Below are positions 14,984-23,386 of a stretch of 64,000 nt of DNA, one piece after another. Each line of letters opens with the position of its first letter. Within the stretch, counting starts at the first letter, position 1. The stretch is from JAFDZO01 sp041859205 (GTDB lineage Bacteria; Bacteroidota; Ignavibacteria; Tepidaquicellales; Tepidaquicellaceae). The notes below the pieces were generated by a model. That model had not been told where the DNA came from, did no database searches, and was given only the letters and a program-made list of their open reading frames with translations. The translations under genes and the position numbers were made by a program. The stretch covers positions 1-64,000 of the forward strand of contig JBHEKU010000166.1 in the NCBI GenBank assembly GCA_041859205.1, in the 5' to 3' direction.

Positions 14984-15094
14984 TGATGCGCAACGGCGAA
15001 TGCGCATAAAACTTTCTTCATGATTTAAAATACCCATTAGGTATTAATTGAGGTATTGATAATACGATGGGAATAATGGCTATGAATAAAACTG

Positions 15095-15135
15095 AAAAAC
15101 CTGATTATCTGAAATACGGATTCTCAGGTTTTTTT
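15095..15135 (+). terminator. Rho-independent terminator
   Basis: Arms AAAAACCTGA and TCAGGTTTTT with extra T. It lies about 210 bases after the exported-protein gene and probably ends that transcript or an unannotated RNA. Confidence 0.7.
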
Positions 15136-15159
15136 ATGCGTATAAACTAATGGTTTTAC

Positions 15160-15345
15160 TTCCCCCTCCATACTAAGGAGGCTATATACTTAACAGCTCC
15201 ATAATGATTCTCCCTAGAGGGGAGTCCCGACGAAGTCGGGGAGGGGTGTTTGAATGAACACCCACCGTCTCGCCTTTGGCTCGACACCTCCCTCAAGGGA
15301 GGAATTAGTCCGGGGGTCTATCAAGTATATAATTACTTTACAAAG
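15160..15345. repeat. Dispersed CTCCC/GACGAAGTCGGG repeat, copy 1
   Basis: A composite of short inverted repeats: TCCCTAGAGGGGAG, CCCGACGAAGTCGGGG, then AGGGGTGTTTGAA and CACCTCCCTCAAGGGAGG. Its core recurs at 26497-26580 and in reverse orientation at 44260-44310, always between genes. It resembles a small non-coding mobile element; no coding capacity was seen. Confidence 0.75.
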
Positions 15346-15395
15346 GTGAGGGAAGACCTATAATTTTTATTATTTAGTGAGAATAATTTCCCCCT

Positions 15396-16097
15396 CTAAA
15401 ACGGATTCGTAGCCCATACAGAGACTTCGGGAATAAAACCCTTGTTCTCCATTTCAAGCACAGATTTAATCGTATATGCAATTTCCATTGAGGAGAGTTT
15501 CTTCCTCTCTTCTTTTCTTTCCAGGCGTGTTTCATTATTGAATGCAGTTGTAACTTCGCTCGGATTTATCAGGCAGACTCTTACATTGAATTTTCTCAGC
15601 TCAGCCTGCCAGCATTGAGTCATTCCGCGCAGAGCAAACTTCGATGCAACGTAAATTGTGCCGCCTTCGAATCCTTTTGTGCCGGCTGTCGATGCAATAT
15701 TAATAATGTTGCCTGAATTCTGTTTCATAAATGTTTTTGAAATCTCTTTTGTAAGCAGAGCCAGCCCGATTACGTTAGTTGCAAATACATTATTGAAATC
15801 TTCTAACTCGACTTTCTCTAATCTTTTAAAGACACCAATGCCGGCATTATTTATCAGTACATCAATGCCGCCAAGTTTCTCCACTATTTCTTCAGATTTA
15901 CTTTCGATGGAGTTGCAATCAGAAATATCAAAGAGCACCGGTTCAGCGCCTGTATACTTTGCTGCTTCTTCCAGTCTCTCTTTATCTCTGCCGGTAATAA
16001 TAACTTTTGCTCCGCTATCAGTAAGGAGCTTTGCTGTTTCTTTTCCTATTCCCAGGCTGCCGCCCGTAATAAGGATTTTTGACTTTTCGAGTTTCAT
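15396..16097 (-). CDS. Short-chain dehydrogenase/reductase (SDR)
   Basis: A 233-residue classical SDR. The start at 16097 (MKLEKSKILITGG) gives the usual spacing to the cofactor motif; an ATG 57 bases earlier would add a nonstandard extension. Motifs are TGGSLGIG (11-18), NNAG (83-86), catalytic S136 in NIASTAG, Y149 and K153 in YVASK. The ARG in VIITGRDKERL after the second strand suggests NADPH preference. The substrate is not identifiable. Its C-terminus (EVSVWATNPF) resembles that of 3-ketoacyl-ACP-reductase-like SDRs. It stands alone between repeat DNA and a tandem 11-base repeat. Confidence 0.9.
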   Translation of the reverse strand: MKLEKSKILITGGSLGIGKETAKLLTDSGAKVIITGRDKERLEEAAKYTGAEPVLFDISDCNSIESKSEEIVEKLGGIDVLINNAGIGVFKRLEKVELEDFNNVFATNVIGLALLTKEISKTFMKQNSGNIINIASTAGTKGFEGGTIYVASKFALRGMTQCWQAELRKFNVRVCLINPSEVTTAFNNETRLERKEERKKLSSMEIAYTIKSVLEMENKGFIPEVSVWATNPF

Positions 16098-16181
16098 TAT
16101 AAATTGGGATATTTTAAAAACTGTGTGTGTAAAATAGCAGGGGTTTATATTCAAATGTATAGGAAGATTATAAATATAACA

Positions 16182-16214
16182 ATGGAGATTAAATGGAGAT
16201 TAAATGGAGATTAA
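16182..16214. repeat. 11-bp tandem repeat, three units
   Basis: Three exact copies of ATGGAGATTAA, upstream of the SDR gene. This is one of the few tandem tracts in the window without a 7-base period. Confidence 0.85.
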
Positions 16215-16245
16215 AGCGAGAATGAAAGTAAGATAGGCATATATA

Positions 16246-16301
16246 TAAATAAAAAAAAATTTCAATCACACCCTTCCTTTTAAAAAAGGAAAGGTGCGAT
16301 T
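16246..16301 (-). terminator. Rho-independent terminator
   Basis: On the minus strand, arms built on CACCTTTCCTTTT and AAAAGGAAGGGTG are followed by GAAATTTTTTTTT. It ends the T9SS cargo gene at 16313. Confidence 0.75.
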
Positions 16302-16312
16302 AAAAAATTTAT

Positions 16313-17563
16313 TTATTTCACAAGAATCATTTTTTTAGTCTCTTTGAATTCTCCTGATGTAAGTGTATAGAAATAGATACCGCTTGTCAGATTCGCATTC
16401 CCGAATTCAACAGAATAAGTCCCTGCCTGCAAATTTTGATTAACAAGTGTTTGAACTTCCGTACCATTTGTATTGAAAACTTTTAGAACAGTGTTTGAAA
16501 TTTTGGGTATGGAAAAGTTTATTTTTGTTTGAGGGTTAAATGGATTAGGATAATTTTGATTTAGTAAAAAAGCAGCAGGACTTAAACTTGAAATCTGTCG
16601 TATGTTAGAAACTACTGTTGATAAACTTCTTAGCCATACGGAATTGTTAAGGGTGCCGGCAAAAATAGAGTTATTTTTTATCGTTAATGCGTAGATGTAT
16701 GTTTGAGTTGTTCCTACAGTAAATCCTTCATTTTTTTGAGTCCAGCTTAAGCCGTTATTAGATGAGTGATAAAAACCTGATACATATACACCTGCAAAGA
16801 TATTTGACCCAATTGAAGAAAGCGCGTTTACAGAATTTCCTCCTATAGATGTAGTTTGGCTCCAGGTTGTTCCATTATCGGTAGAAAGATATACTCCGCC
16901 TTCTTGTGTGCCGGCAAATATATTTGAACCGCTTACTGTAAATGAGGTAACTACTCTATTGCTTAGAGAGGATAGAGTCCAATTAGCGCCATTGTTAGTG
17001 GAGATGTAAACTCCATTACTTGTACTTGATCCCGTATTACTTACGCCGGCAAAAATTCTTGTTCCCATGGTTTTGATAGCGAGTACACCTCCTGTAGTAA
17101 GTGAAGTTGTAACCCAGTTTGCACCGTTATTTGAGGAGAGTATTATGCCGCTGCTGGCATAGGTACCGGCAATAGTAAAACCATCTTTGCATGCAATTGA
17201 AAAAACTCTGTAACCGGCGGCAGTTTTAGTCCAGTTTGTACCGTTGTTTGATGAAACATAAACTCCCCCTGTTCCCCCAATATCTTCTGCTCCCGCAAAA
17301 ATAATGCTGCCATTTGAAGCTAAAGCATTAATTTGTGTTGCGATAAGACTTGTCTGAGTCCAGTTTGCTCCATTGTTAGAAGATACATAAACTCCTGCAT
17401 CATAGGTTCCGGCAAAAAAATTGTTTCCAAGTGAATCAAATGATATTACGGTTTTGTTGTTTCCCATACCATTAGATGTTTGTGACCATTGGGAGATAAC
17501 ATCGTTGAAGTTAAGGAAACTAAATACTGCTAAAAGTAAAAATAGTATTGATTTTTTTTTCAT
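16313..17563 (-). CDS. Secreted Asp-box repeat protein with T9SS sorting domain
   Basis: A 416-residue exported protein. Residues 1-24 are a signal peptide (KKKSILFLLLAVFSFL core). Residues 30-310 carry six repeats of the type GVYVSSNNGANWTQTS, each followed by an IFAG strand, which should form a sialidase-like beta-propeller. The catalytic Arg triad of sialidases is not evident, so it is more likely a binding or structural propeller. The C-terminal 85 residues start LNQNYPNPFNPQTKINF and end IYFYTLTSGEFKETKKMIL, the type A sorting signal. It has its own terminator and is read alone. Confidence 0.9.
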   Translation of the reverse strand: MKKKSILFLLLAVFSFLNFNDVISQWSQTSNGMGNNKTVISFDSLGNNFFAGTYDAGVYVSSNNGANWTQTSLIATQINALASNGSIIFAGAEDIGGTGGVYVSSNNGTNWTKTAAGYRVFSIACKDGFTIAGTYASSGIILSSNNGANWVTTSLTTGGVLAIKTMGTRIFAGVSNTGSSTSNGVYISTNNGANWTLSSLSNRVVTSFTVSGSNIFAGTQEGGVYLSTDNGTTWSQTTSIGGNSVNALSSIGSNIFAGVYVSGFYHSSNNGLSWTQKNEGFTVGTTQTYIYALTIKNNSIFAGTLNNSVWLRSLSTVVSNIRQISSLSPAAFLLNQNYPNPFNPQTKINFSIPKISNTVLKVFNTNGTEVQTLVNQNLQAGTYSVEFGNANLTSGIYFYTLTSGEFKETKKMILVK

Positions 17564-17745
17564 AATATTAATTTGATTAATAGTTCAATTTTCATAATTG
17601 ATAAAAATAAAAATTACCTTAATGCTCAACAAAGAGATTTTAACAGTATAGTCAAGCAAATATGCTTTATGTTTACAGTCTAATCAGTTTTAAGTTGTTA
17701 ATTATACATATTATTCTGATATTTTGAAAAGTCAACCAAGATGAA

Positions 17746-19215
17746 ATGAAAAATTCGAAAATAACAGAACTGCTGAGAACATTTTTTCCCGAAGAATTGA
17801 AAGAGTTTGAGCAATTTCTGAAGTCTCCATATTTTGTTAAAGGAAGAGATTTGACAAAATATTACAAACTTTTAATAAAGTTCTATCCGGAGCTTGAAAT
17901 TACTAAAAATGATATATCAAAAAAACTATTCCGAGGTAAGAATTACAGTAAAGAGAAAATGAATAAACTGATTAAAACTTATAATTGGGAACTGCTTAAG
18001 TTTGCAGAGGAGTTTATATCCATAAATTTTTTCAGGAAAGACATTTATATCCGCAATGAAACACTTTTGGTTGAGTTTTTAAAACGGAAGCTTGGTAAAA
18101 GAGCAGAGGGCGTTTTTGAATTTTTGGACAGATATATGAAGACGATAAACCGTGACCATTTCCAGTTTGTCAATACTGTATTTATTTTAAACTCAGGAAC
18201 AATTGCTAAAAGACTTGTATCGAAGGGGAATGAAACATTTGAGATTTATCAGGAAGAATCGGAAAATCTAATTAATTTTTTCCTTCATCATGCAAAATAT
18301 CTATTGGGAAGTATCTCAGTTCAGAAGGGTCAGTATAATCCTAAAAATACTTCTGAAAACATAACAGCTTTTTTGGAAAGCATGGATTTTGAAAAATATC
18401 TCGAAAAGTACACAGGCAAAGCTAAAAATCTTGTAATACAGAAAATGGCAATATATAACATTTTAATATTACTCTATCCCGAAAAATTTGATAAGTATTT
18501 CCCTATGGTCAAACAAATGTTTGAAGAAAATATTTCACAAATCGGGAAAAGAGATTCGCTTAACTATATTTCTTTGCTTCTTAATTTTCTTTCGGAAAAT
18601 TATGATAGAAGGCATTCAAATATGACCTTTGAAATTATTAATTTTGCTTTGGAGAAAGGTATATATTTCGAAGAAGGCGTTGTGGGATTGACAATATTTA
18701 GTCTTAGCAAAGCATTGACAAATGCCTTAAATCTCGGTGAGATTGTATGGGCTGAAAAGTTTGTTGAAAAAAATATTGAGCACGTTATTCCTGAGCATCG
18801 AAGTAATATGCTGCTTTTCTGTAAGGCACACATAGAGCATTTTAAGGGAAATTATGAAGTTTCTTTGAAACATATAAATGAATATAAAATGTTCGATGAA
18901 GCAATAAACTACAAGATGAGAGAACTTCAGATAAAAAATTTTTACAAACTGGTACATAAAAAAACTGAATACTTAGAAACACTTTTATCTGCTATGGATG
19001 CATTTAAACACTATATAAAAGAAAGTAAAAAACTTACAGATAAACACTACAATACCGGAATGAATTTTTTACAAGGCTTGAACCTGCTTATAAATTATCA
19101 TTACTCAAACTCTGCCGGAAAAAAATCTGATGCTGTTTTTAAAATGAAAACTTTTAATCCGACAACAAAAAATGAATGGGTCATGAACGAAATAAATAGT
19201 ATTCTAAATAGGTGA
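17746..19215 (+). CDS. Conserved hypothetical protein, FLKSPYF family, member 2
   Basis: A 489-residue helical protein, paralogous to the one at 12341-13807. The shared head is FFPEELKEFEQFLKSPYFVKGRDL, then YPEL and a second block LFRGKNYSKEKMNKLIKTYNWELLKF. The remainder aligns in length but has drifted far. There is no signal peptide or membrane segment. Both paralogues lie next to T9SS cargo genes, though in opposite orientation to the nearest one, so a link is only suggestive. The function is unknown. It ends in a terminator shared with the convergent gene. Confidence 0.75.
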   Translation: MKNSKITELLRTFFPEELKEFEQFLKSPYFVKGRDLTKYYKLLIKFYPELEITKNDISKKLFRGKNYSKEKMNKLIKTYNWELLKFAEEFISINFFRKDIYIRNETLLVEFLKRKLGKRAEGVFEFLDRYMKTINRDHFQFVNTVFILNSGTIAKRLVSKGNETFEIYQEESENLINFFLHHAKYLLGSISVQKGQYNPKNTSENITAFLESMDFEKYLEKYTGKAKNLVIQKMAIYNILILLYPEKFDKYFPMVKQMFEENISQIGKRDSLNYISLLLNFLSENYDRRHSNMTFEIINFALEKGIYFEEGVVGLTIFSLSKALTNALNLGEIVWAEKFVEKNIEHVIPEHRSNMLLFCKAHIEHFKGNYEVSLKHINEYKMFDEAINYKMRELQIKNFYKLVHKKTEYLETLLSAMDAFKHYIKESKKLTDKHYNTGMNFLQGLNLLINYHYSNSAGKKSDAVFKMKTFNPTTKNEWVMNEINSILNR

Positions 19216-19256
19216 TATATATATAATTTTCTTTGTGAAAGGATTTAACACAAACA

Positions 19257-19288
19257 AAAAAGGACGCAAATAAATCTGCGTCCTTTTA
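19257..19288. terminator. Bidirectional terminator
   Basis: Arms AAAAGGACGCA and TGCGTCCTTTT with A- and T-runs on both sides serve the convergent genes ending at 19215 and 19317. Confidence 0.85.
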
Positions 19289-19316
19289 AAAAAGAGTTTA
19301 ATAATTAATTCTGAAT

Positions 19317-21146
19317 CTATTTTACAAGCATCATTTTCTTTGTTTCTTTGAAATCACCGGCTGAAAGTGTATAGAAATACAATCCGCTGGCAAGAGTAAT
19401 TCCATTGAAAGAAATTTCTTTTGTACCTGCGCCGATAAGTTCATTGTTAATTAATGTTGCAACTTCTCTTCCGTCAACTCCATAAACTTTAAGAGTTACA
19501 TTAGCAAGTTTCGGCAATGTAAATCTTATATTGGTTGTAGGGTTGAAAGGATTCGGATAGTTTTGCTGAAGCTGAAATTTATCTGCAACAGAACTTACCG
19601 GATTAATTCCGATAGGTGCATCATAAGCTGCTCTCATAAATACAGGATGCGCATTTGTACCGGGATTAGCTGAGTTAACATTTGAGCCAGGAACTGAATC
19701 ACGCTGAACCATCATATTTATATAATTAACATTCCCTGCAATATCATTTGTTGGTGATAAAGACACGTATGACCAGTCCATTCTTGGTGATGTAGGTGTA
19801 ATTATAGCCGGTCTTTTCCATGATGCGCCGCCGTTTCCTGAAGCAGTTAAGTAGATATCATTGTATGATGAAGAATCTATTCCGCCTAACATTTCATTCT
19901 GAACCATGAAAGCCATGAATAAATTTGTACCGTCTGATGACTGACCTAATGATGGTCTGCAAACAGGGGCTTCAACATCGTTAGAGCCTAACATAGGAGC
20001 ATAAGGAACATTGTTTGAGTCAACTATAATAATGCTTCTTGTAGGATCTGAACCCGGTAAAGATGTTGACCAGAATCTGATGTTGTTTGGCGCTCCGCCA
20101 AAATAATTTCCTGCAGTTGTTTGCTTTACTGTTTCAAAGGCAACTTTAGGAACTGTACCCTGATAGAGAAGTGAAATTCCTCTTAATGCACCTAAAGAGT
20201 CAGTATTAAAATTTGCAGCGAAAATTTTTGTTGGAGCTGAAAATGTTGAACCGTTATCTGTTGATTCCATAAAGAATACTCCGCCGTATTCTGTCGGGAA
20301 TCTTGCTTCGTCAACTATATATGCAAGTCCGATTCTTCCGTCTGTACCTCTTGCAAGTGAATATGTTTCAGCCTGACTTGAATTGATAAGTCTGTATCCG
20401 CTGAATGAACTTGAAAGCGTAGATGTACCTACATTCACAAATGCTGAATCTTCTTCAGACGAGGAAGCAACAAATACATATCTGTTTATTAAGGAAGCAG
20501 GCTGAGTCATAATTGCTCTTGGCCATTGATATTTACTGACATTGCCGCCCGGATCAAGATTTGTAAATGAGCCTAACCCCGGAAACGCATCAATATAAAA
20601 CTGCGCGCGTAAGTTTGTATTTGCGCCGACAGCTGTATGTAAACCGACAAAAGCCTGACCTGTCGCTGTACCGGTAATCATACCATAACCGGATCTTCCT
20701 GCTGCAGGAACATTAGAAATAAATTCCCATGTAACGCCTCTATCTGAACTGAAGAAGTATTGCATAGTTCTATCTGCCCAAGCTGTACCGGGATCTGATG
20801 AAAACATGTAAAGAGCATGAATGTTATTCTGGTTTACAGGGTCCTGCCATATTTGAACAGGAGTTGCATTCGTCTGTAAATCATAATAATTACGTGAAGG
20901 TCCGAGCTCTAAATATGTAACAGTGGTACCGTTATCAGTATAGGGCTGCTGGACTGCAGTAGGGTTTCCCGGAGTTATACGCGGATTACCATTAACATAT
21001 ACTCCTTTATAAGTATCGCCATTGCGTACTATTTTGCTTTCAATTCTTGAAAGCTCTTTTATCTGGTCTTTTGTATAGATTGAGTTTGCAAAAGATGCAG
21101 CAGAAGTGCTGAATAAAAATATCAGTAGGAATAATTTTCTGAACAT
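19317..21146 (-). CDS. Secreted sialidase-like (BNR) protein with T9SS sorting domain
   Basis: A 609-residue exported protein with signal peptide MFRKLFLLIFLFSTSAASFA. The body contains BNR/Asp-box words (SSDRGVTWEF, ESTDNGSTFSAPT, SGNGGASWKRP) and long strand-rich stretches of the sialidase-propeller type. I see no clear catalytic Asp/Tyr/Arg set, so enzymatic activity is unproven. The C-terminus starts LQQNYPNPFNPTTNIRF and ends GLYFYTLSAGDFKETKKMM, a type A sorting domain for the type IX system. It probably works at the cell surface or outside. A 60-base A/T-rich leader precedes the ATG. Confidence 0.85.
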   Translation of the reverse strand: MFRKLFLLIFLFSTSAASFANSIYTKDQIKELSRIESKIVRNGDTYKGVYVNGNPRITPGNPTAVQQPYTDNGTTVTYLELGPSRNYYDLQTNATPVQIWQDPVNQNNIHALYMFSSDPGTAWADRTMQYFFSSDRGVTWEFISNVPAAGRSGYGMITGTATGQAFVGLHTAVGANTNLRAQFYIDAFPGLGSFTNLDPGGNVSKYQWPRAIMTQPASLINRYVFVASSSEEDSAFVNVGTSTLSSSFSGYRLINSSQAETYSLARGTDGRIGLAYIVDEARFPTEYGGVFFMESTDNGSTFSAPTKIFAANFNTDSLGALRGISLLYQGTVPKVAFETVKQTTAGNYFGGAPNNIRFWSTSLPGSDPTRSIIIVDSNNVPYAPMLGSNDVEAPVCRPSLGQSSDGTNLFMAFMVQNEMLGGIDSSSYNDIYLTASGNGGASWKRPAIITPTSPRMDWSYVSLSPTNDIAGNVNYINMMVQRDSVPGSNVNSANPGTNAHPVFMRAAYDAPIGINPVSSVADKFQLQQNYPNPFNPTTNIRFTLPKLANVTLKVYGVDGREVATLINNELIGAGTKEISFNGITLASGLYFYTLSAGDFKETKKMMLVK

Positions 21147-21560
21147 GAGTTTCTCCTTTTTCAGTATGTGTAGTTTTTAAAAGTTTTTTCGAAACTCTGG
21201 ATAAATTATTAAATGCCGGAGGGAAGGCAAATCAAAATATGTTATACAGATTCCGGAGAAGGAGTCAGTGGTTACTCTCTTTGAGTATAAATTACTGTAT
21301 AAATATTCTGGGGTGAAAACGGGGTGTGAATAAAAAGCACTTATTAAATTGGAATACAGGTTCAATTGTCCGAAATTACATAAGCGCAGTTTATCTTAAA
21401 GAACGTATATTAGAGAACAAAAAAATTTCATAAAAGTTTACAAATAATAAAAATTATTTTTTTTAAAAAGTTATTTTTTAATGAGTTTAATTCGTCATTT
21501 TGCCAAAATAGAATAAGCATACTATTATAAATTTAATCTGATGAATTACCTGTTAACAAG

Positions 21561-21643
21561 CCTCAGAAAAGCCATTTTCCTTAAAATCTGCTGATAGTCT
21601 TTTTACTATTTCAAATACTTCTTTACTATCAGATTTCCTGAGG
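21561..21643. other. Nested inverted repeat, possible structured RNA
   Basis: Outer arms CCTCAG-AAA (21561-21569) and TTTC-CTGAGG (21634-21643) enclose inner arms CTGATAGT (21591-21598) and ACTATCAG (21625-21632). AAATCT/AGATTT offers an alternative inner pairing. No T-run follows, so it is not a standard terminator. It lies in a 790-base gap between divergent genes. Confidence 0.45.
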
Positions 21644-21770
21644 GTATTGTATTAAAAGCTCTATAATAAGCGTAAAATCACGATTTTCATTTGGCATGGT
21701 TAGTGCATTAAGGGAAGTATCATTGGTTATTTTACCGGTGATTAACAGTTAACCAAATTTTAAAAAAGCC

Positions 21771-21869
21771 ATGTTTAAACCATTTATCAAACTCTCAAGC
21801 AGAGTGCTGGAAGTTTCTGTGTCTGTTCTATTCGTATTGATTTACCTTATTATGGTATTTACGATTTAA
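21771..21869 (+). CDS. Possible 32-residue single-pass membrane peptide
   Basis: An ATG frame in an otherwise gene-free gap encodes a basic N-terminus (MFKPFIKLSSRV) followed by one hydrophobic helix (SVSVLFVLIYLIMVFTI). The positive-inside pattern fits a small membrane protein, but an open frame this short can arise by chance in AT-rich DNA. It is preceded by an A-rich leader without Shine-Dalgarno site. No function can be proposed. Confidence 0.3.
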   Translation: MFKPFIKLSSRVLEVSVSVLFVLIYLIMVFTI

Positions 21870-21930
21870 TACTGAATTAGAACACAGGATTGATTATTTT
21901 ACTCACAACTTTTAATCTCAATATATCAAT

Positions 21931-22464
21931 CTGTATTACAGAATTCTTCTCATATTTATTTTAGCATCTGCAAATTTTTGTTATTCAAAGGACTCATTGC
22001 AGGTAAAAGTAAAACAAGTTTTAAGCGGGGATACGTTCTTAACAGATAATAACGTAGAAGTAAAACTCATAGGTATTAATACACCTCCGAAAAACGACTC
22101 ATTTAAAATCAGCGAGCTTTCACAAAGTACGGGGATTAACTCTGATACTATTAAATTACTGGGCTCACTTTGCGCAGAATTTACTGAAAGCTACCTTACA
22201 GGAGAAAAAGTTTTCCTGGTCAGCGATACCAATAACACTGATGCAGATTCTACAGGGAAAATTTCGCGATACGTCTATTTAGATGACGGCTCACTATTCA
22301 ATAAAACAATTTTATTATACGGTTATGCATACGCAGATCCGGAGCAGAAAAATTCTTTCAGGGAGTGGGAGAGTTTTTCAGCCATAATGCTTTACATCCG
22401 CAGCTACTACCTCGGTCTTTGGATAAATCCAAACTTCAGAAAACTCCAGCCCAATCTTTTTTAA
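21931..22464 (+). CDS. Secreted thermonuclease-like (SNase family) protein
   Basis: The core VKVKQVLSGDTFLTDNNVEVKLIGINTPP is the staphylococcal-nuclease fold signature, and the C-terminal half (RYVYLDDGSLFNKTILLYGYAYAD) also fits. The family Arg of the IRLxGIDTPE stretch is replaced by Lys (VKLIGINTPP) and the PE by PP, so nuclease activity may be weakened. The first usual start is TTG at 21997, giving 155 residues. In the same frame upstream lies a clear signal peptide (YYRILLIFILASANFCYS) that can only start at CTG 21931 or a rarer codon. I chose the longer form because export fits the family. The nuclease may salvage nucleotides outside the cell. Confidence 0.6.
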   Translation: MYYRILLIFILASANFCYSKDSLQVKVKQVLSGDTFLTDNNVEVKLIGINTPPKNDSFKISELSQSTGINSDTIKLLGSLCAEFTESYLTGEKVFLVSDTNNTDADSTGKISRYVYLDDGSLFNKTILLYGYAYADPEQKNSFREWESFSAIMLYIRSYYLGLWINPNFRKLQPNLF

Positions 22465-22874
22465 TATTATAATCTTTTAAAATTTCGGAATATTTTTTTT
22501 AGTGATTGCACGATTTATTTGATTTCATCTTTATTTTGCAGATTTGAAATTATTTGCCGGTTTTTACTGTTGAAAAATATGATATACATCACCTTTTTTT
22601 TTGAGTAAAGTCATAGGATAGCAGAGCTAATTATTACTATTTTTGTATAAGCTTTTTTGATAGCCTGAACCTTCTGAAAAATCTTACGTATCAGAAGAAA
22701 ATAAAAAAGAATAATTTTAGGTTTGTTAATAAAGCTGGTTTTAAGTATTTTTATTTAGACTGTGTATAAATAAGAAAATCAAAATTATTAAAAGTACTTA
22801 AATTTTGCACTTTTTTATTTCTCGCACACCTAATTCATCCATAACAAACTTTCATAAATTAAACTTGAGCTATT
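22465..22874. other. AT-rich intergenic region, nothing seen
   Basis: About 410 bases without a convincing gene, repeat or terminator. It must hold the promoter of the lipoprotein/TonB-receptor gene set. Confidence 0.5.
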
Positions 22875-23378
22875 TTGAAAAAAAATTTCTTAGCTAATTT
22901 CTCATTAGTCGTACTCATTTTATCAGTTATCACAATCGCTTACAGCTGTAAAAGTGATGACGTTATTACTCCGTCAGGACCGGACGCAAATTCAATTAAT
23001 GGTAACTTAACTTTTGCTGATACAAACTTTATATCAACAGGCGGCACATATCTTATAGCAGCTTATTCTACCTGGCCTCCAATGTCAGGACCATCATCTT
23101 ATGATACTGTAAGAATTTCAAGAAATTCTACAACAGGAAAATGGAACCAGTCGTATACTTACAAATTATCAAGTGTTGCAAACGGAAGTTATGCTGTATC
23201 AGTCGGCTTCAGAAAAGCAGCAGGCGGACAAAGCCCGATAATGGGTGTTTACGGATGCGATACAACTCATAATAGTTGTGTAGTTACTACAACTTCCAGA
23301 GCTACAATCACAAGTAATGCAGGTGTAACAGGCATAGATTTCACTTGTTGGGCAGATACCACAAAGAAATTATATTAA
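22875..23378 (+). CDS. Small lipoprotein upstream of a TonB-dependent receptor
   Basis: A 167-residue lipoprotein starting at TTG. The signal peptide ends in the lipobox-like ITIAYSC with Cys 25 as lipid site, followed by KSDD. The body is strand-rich with a GGTYLIAAYSTWPP stretch and a repeated pattern typical of small Ig-like or carboxypeptidase-regulatory folds (GKWNQSYTYKLSSVANGSYAVSVGF). Two Cys pairs in GVYGCDTTHNSC and FTCW may form disulfides. It lies 8 bases upstream of the receptor gene, so it is co-transcribed and probably acts with it in the periplasm or at the surface. The ligand is unknown. Confidence 0.75.
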   Translation: MKKNFLANFSLVVLILSVITIAYSCKSDDVITPSGPDANSINGNLTFADTNFISTGGTYLIAAYSTWPPMSGPSSYDTVRISRNSTTGKWNQSYTYKLSSVANGSYAVSVGFRKAAGGQSPIMGVYGCDTTHNSCVVTTTSRATITSNAGVTGIDFTCWADTTKKLY

Positions 23379-23386
23379 TCGCTTAA

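Noticed and set aside
21177..21365. 62-codon minus-strand frame upstream of the sialidase-like gene
   Set aside because: No sensible protein features and it fills the leader of a real gene; likely chance.
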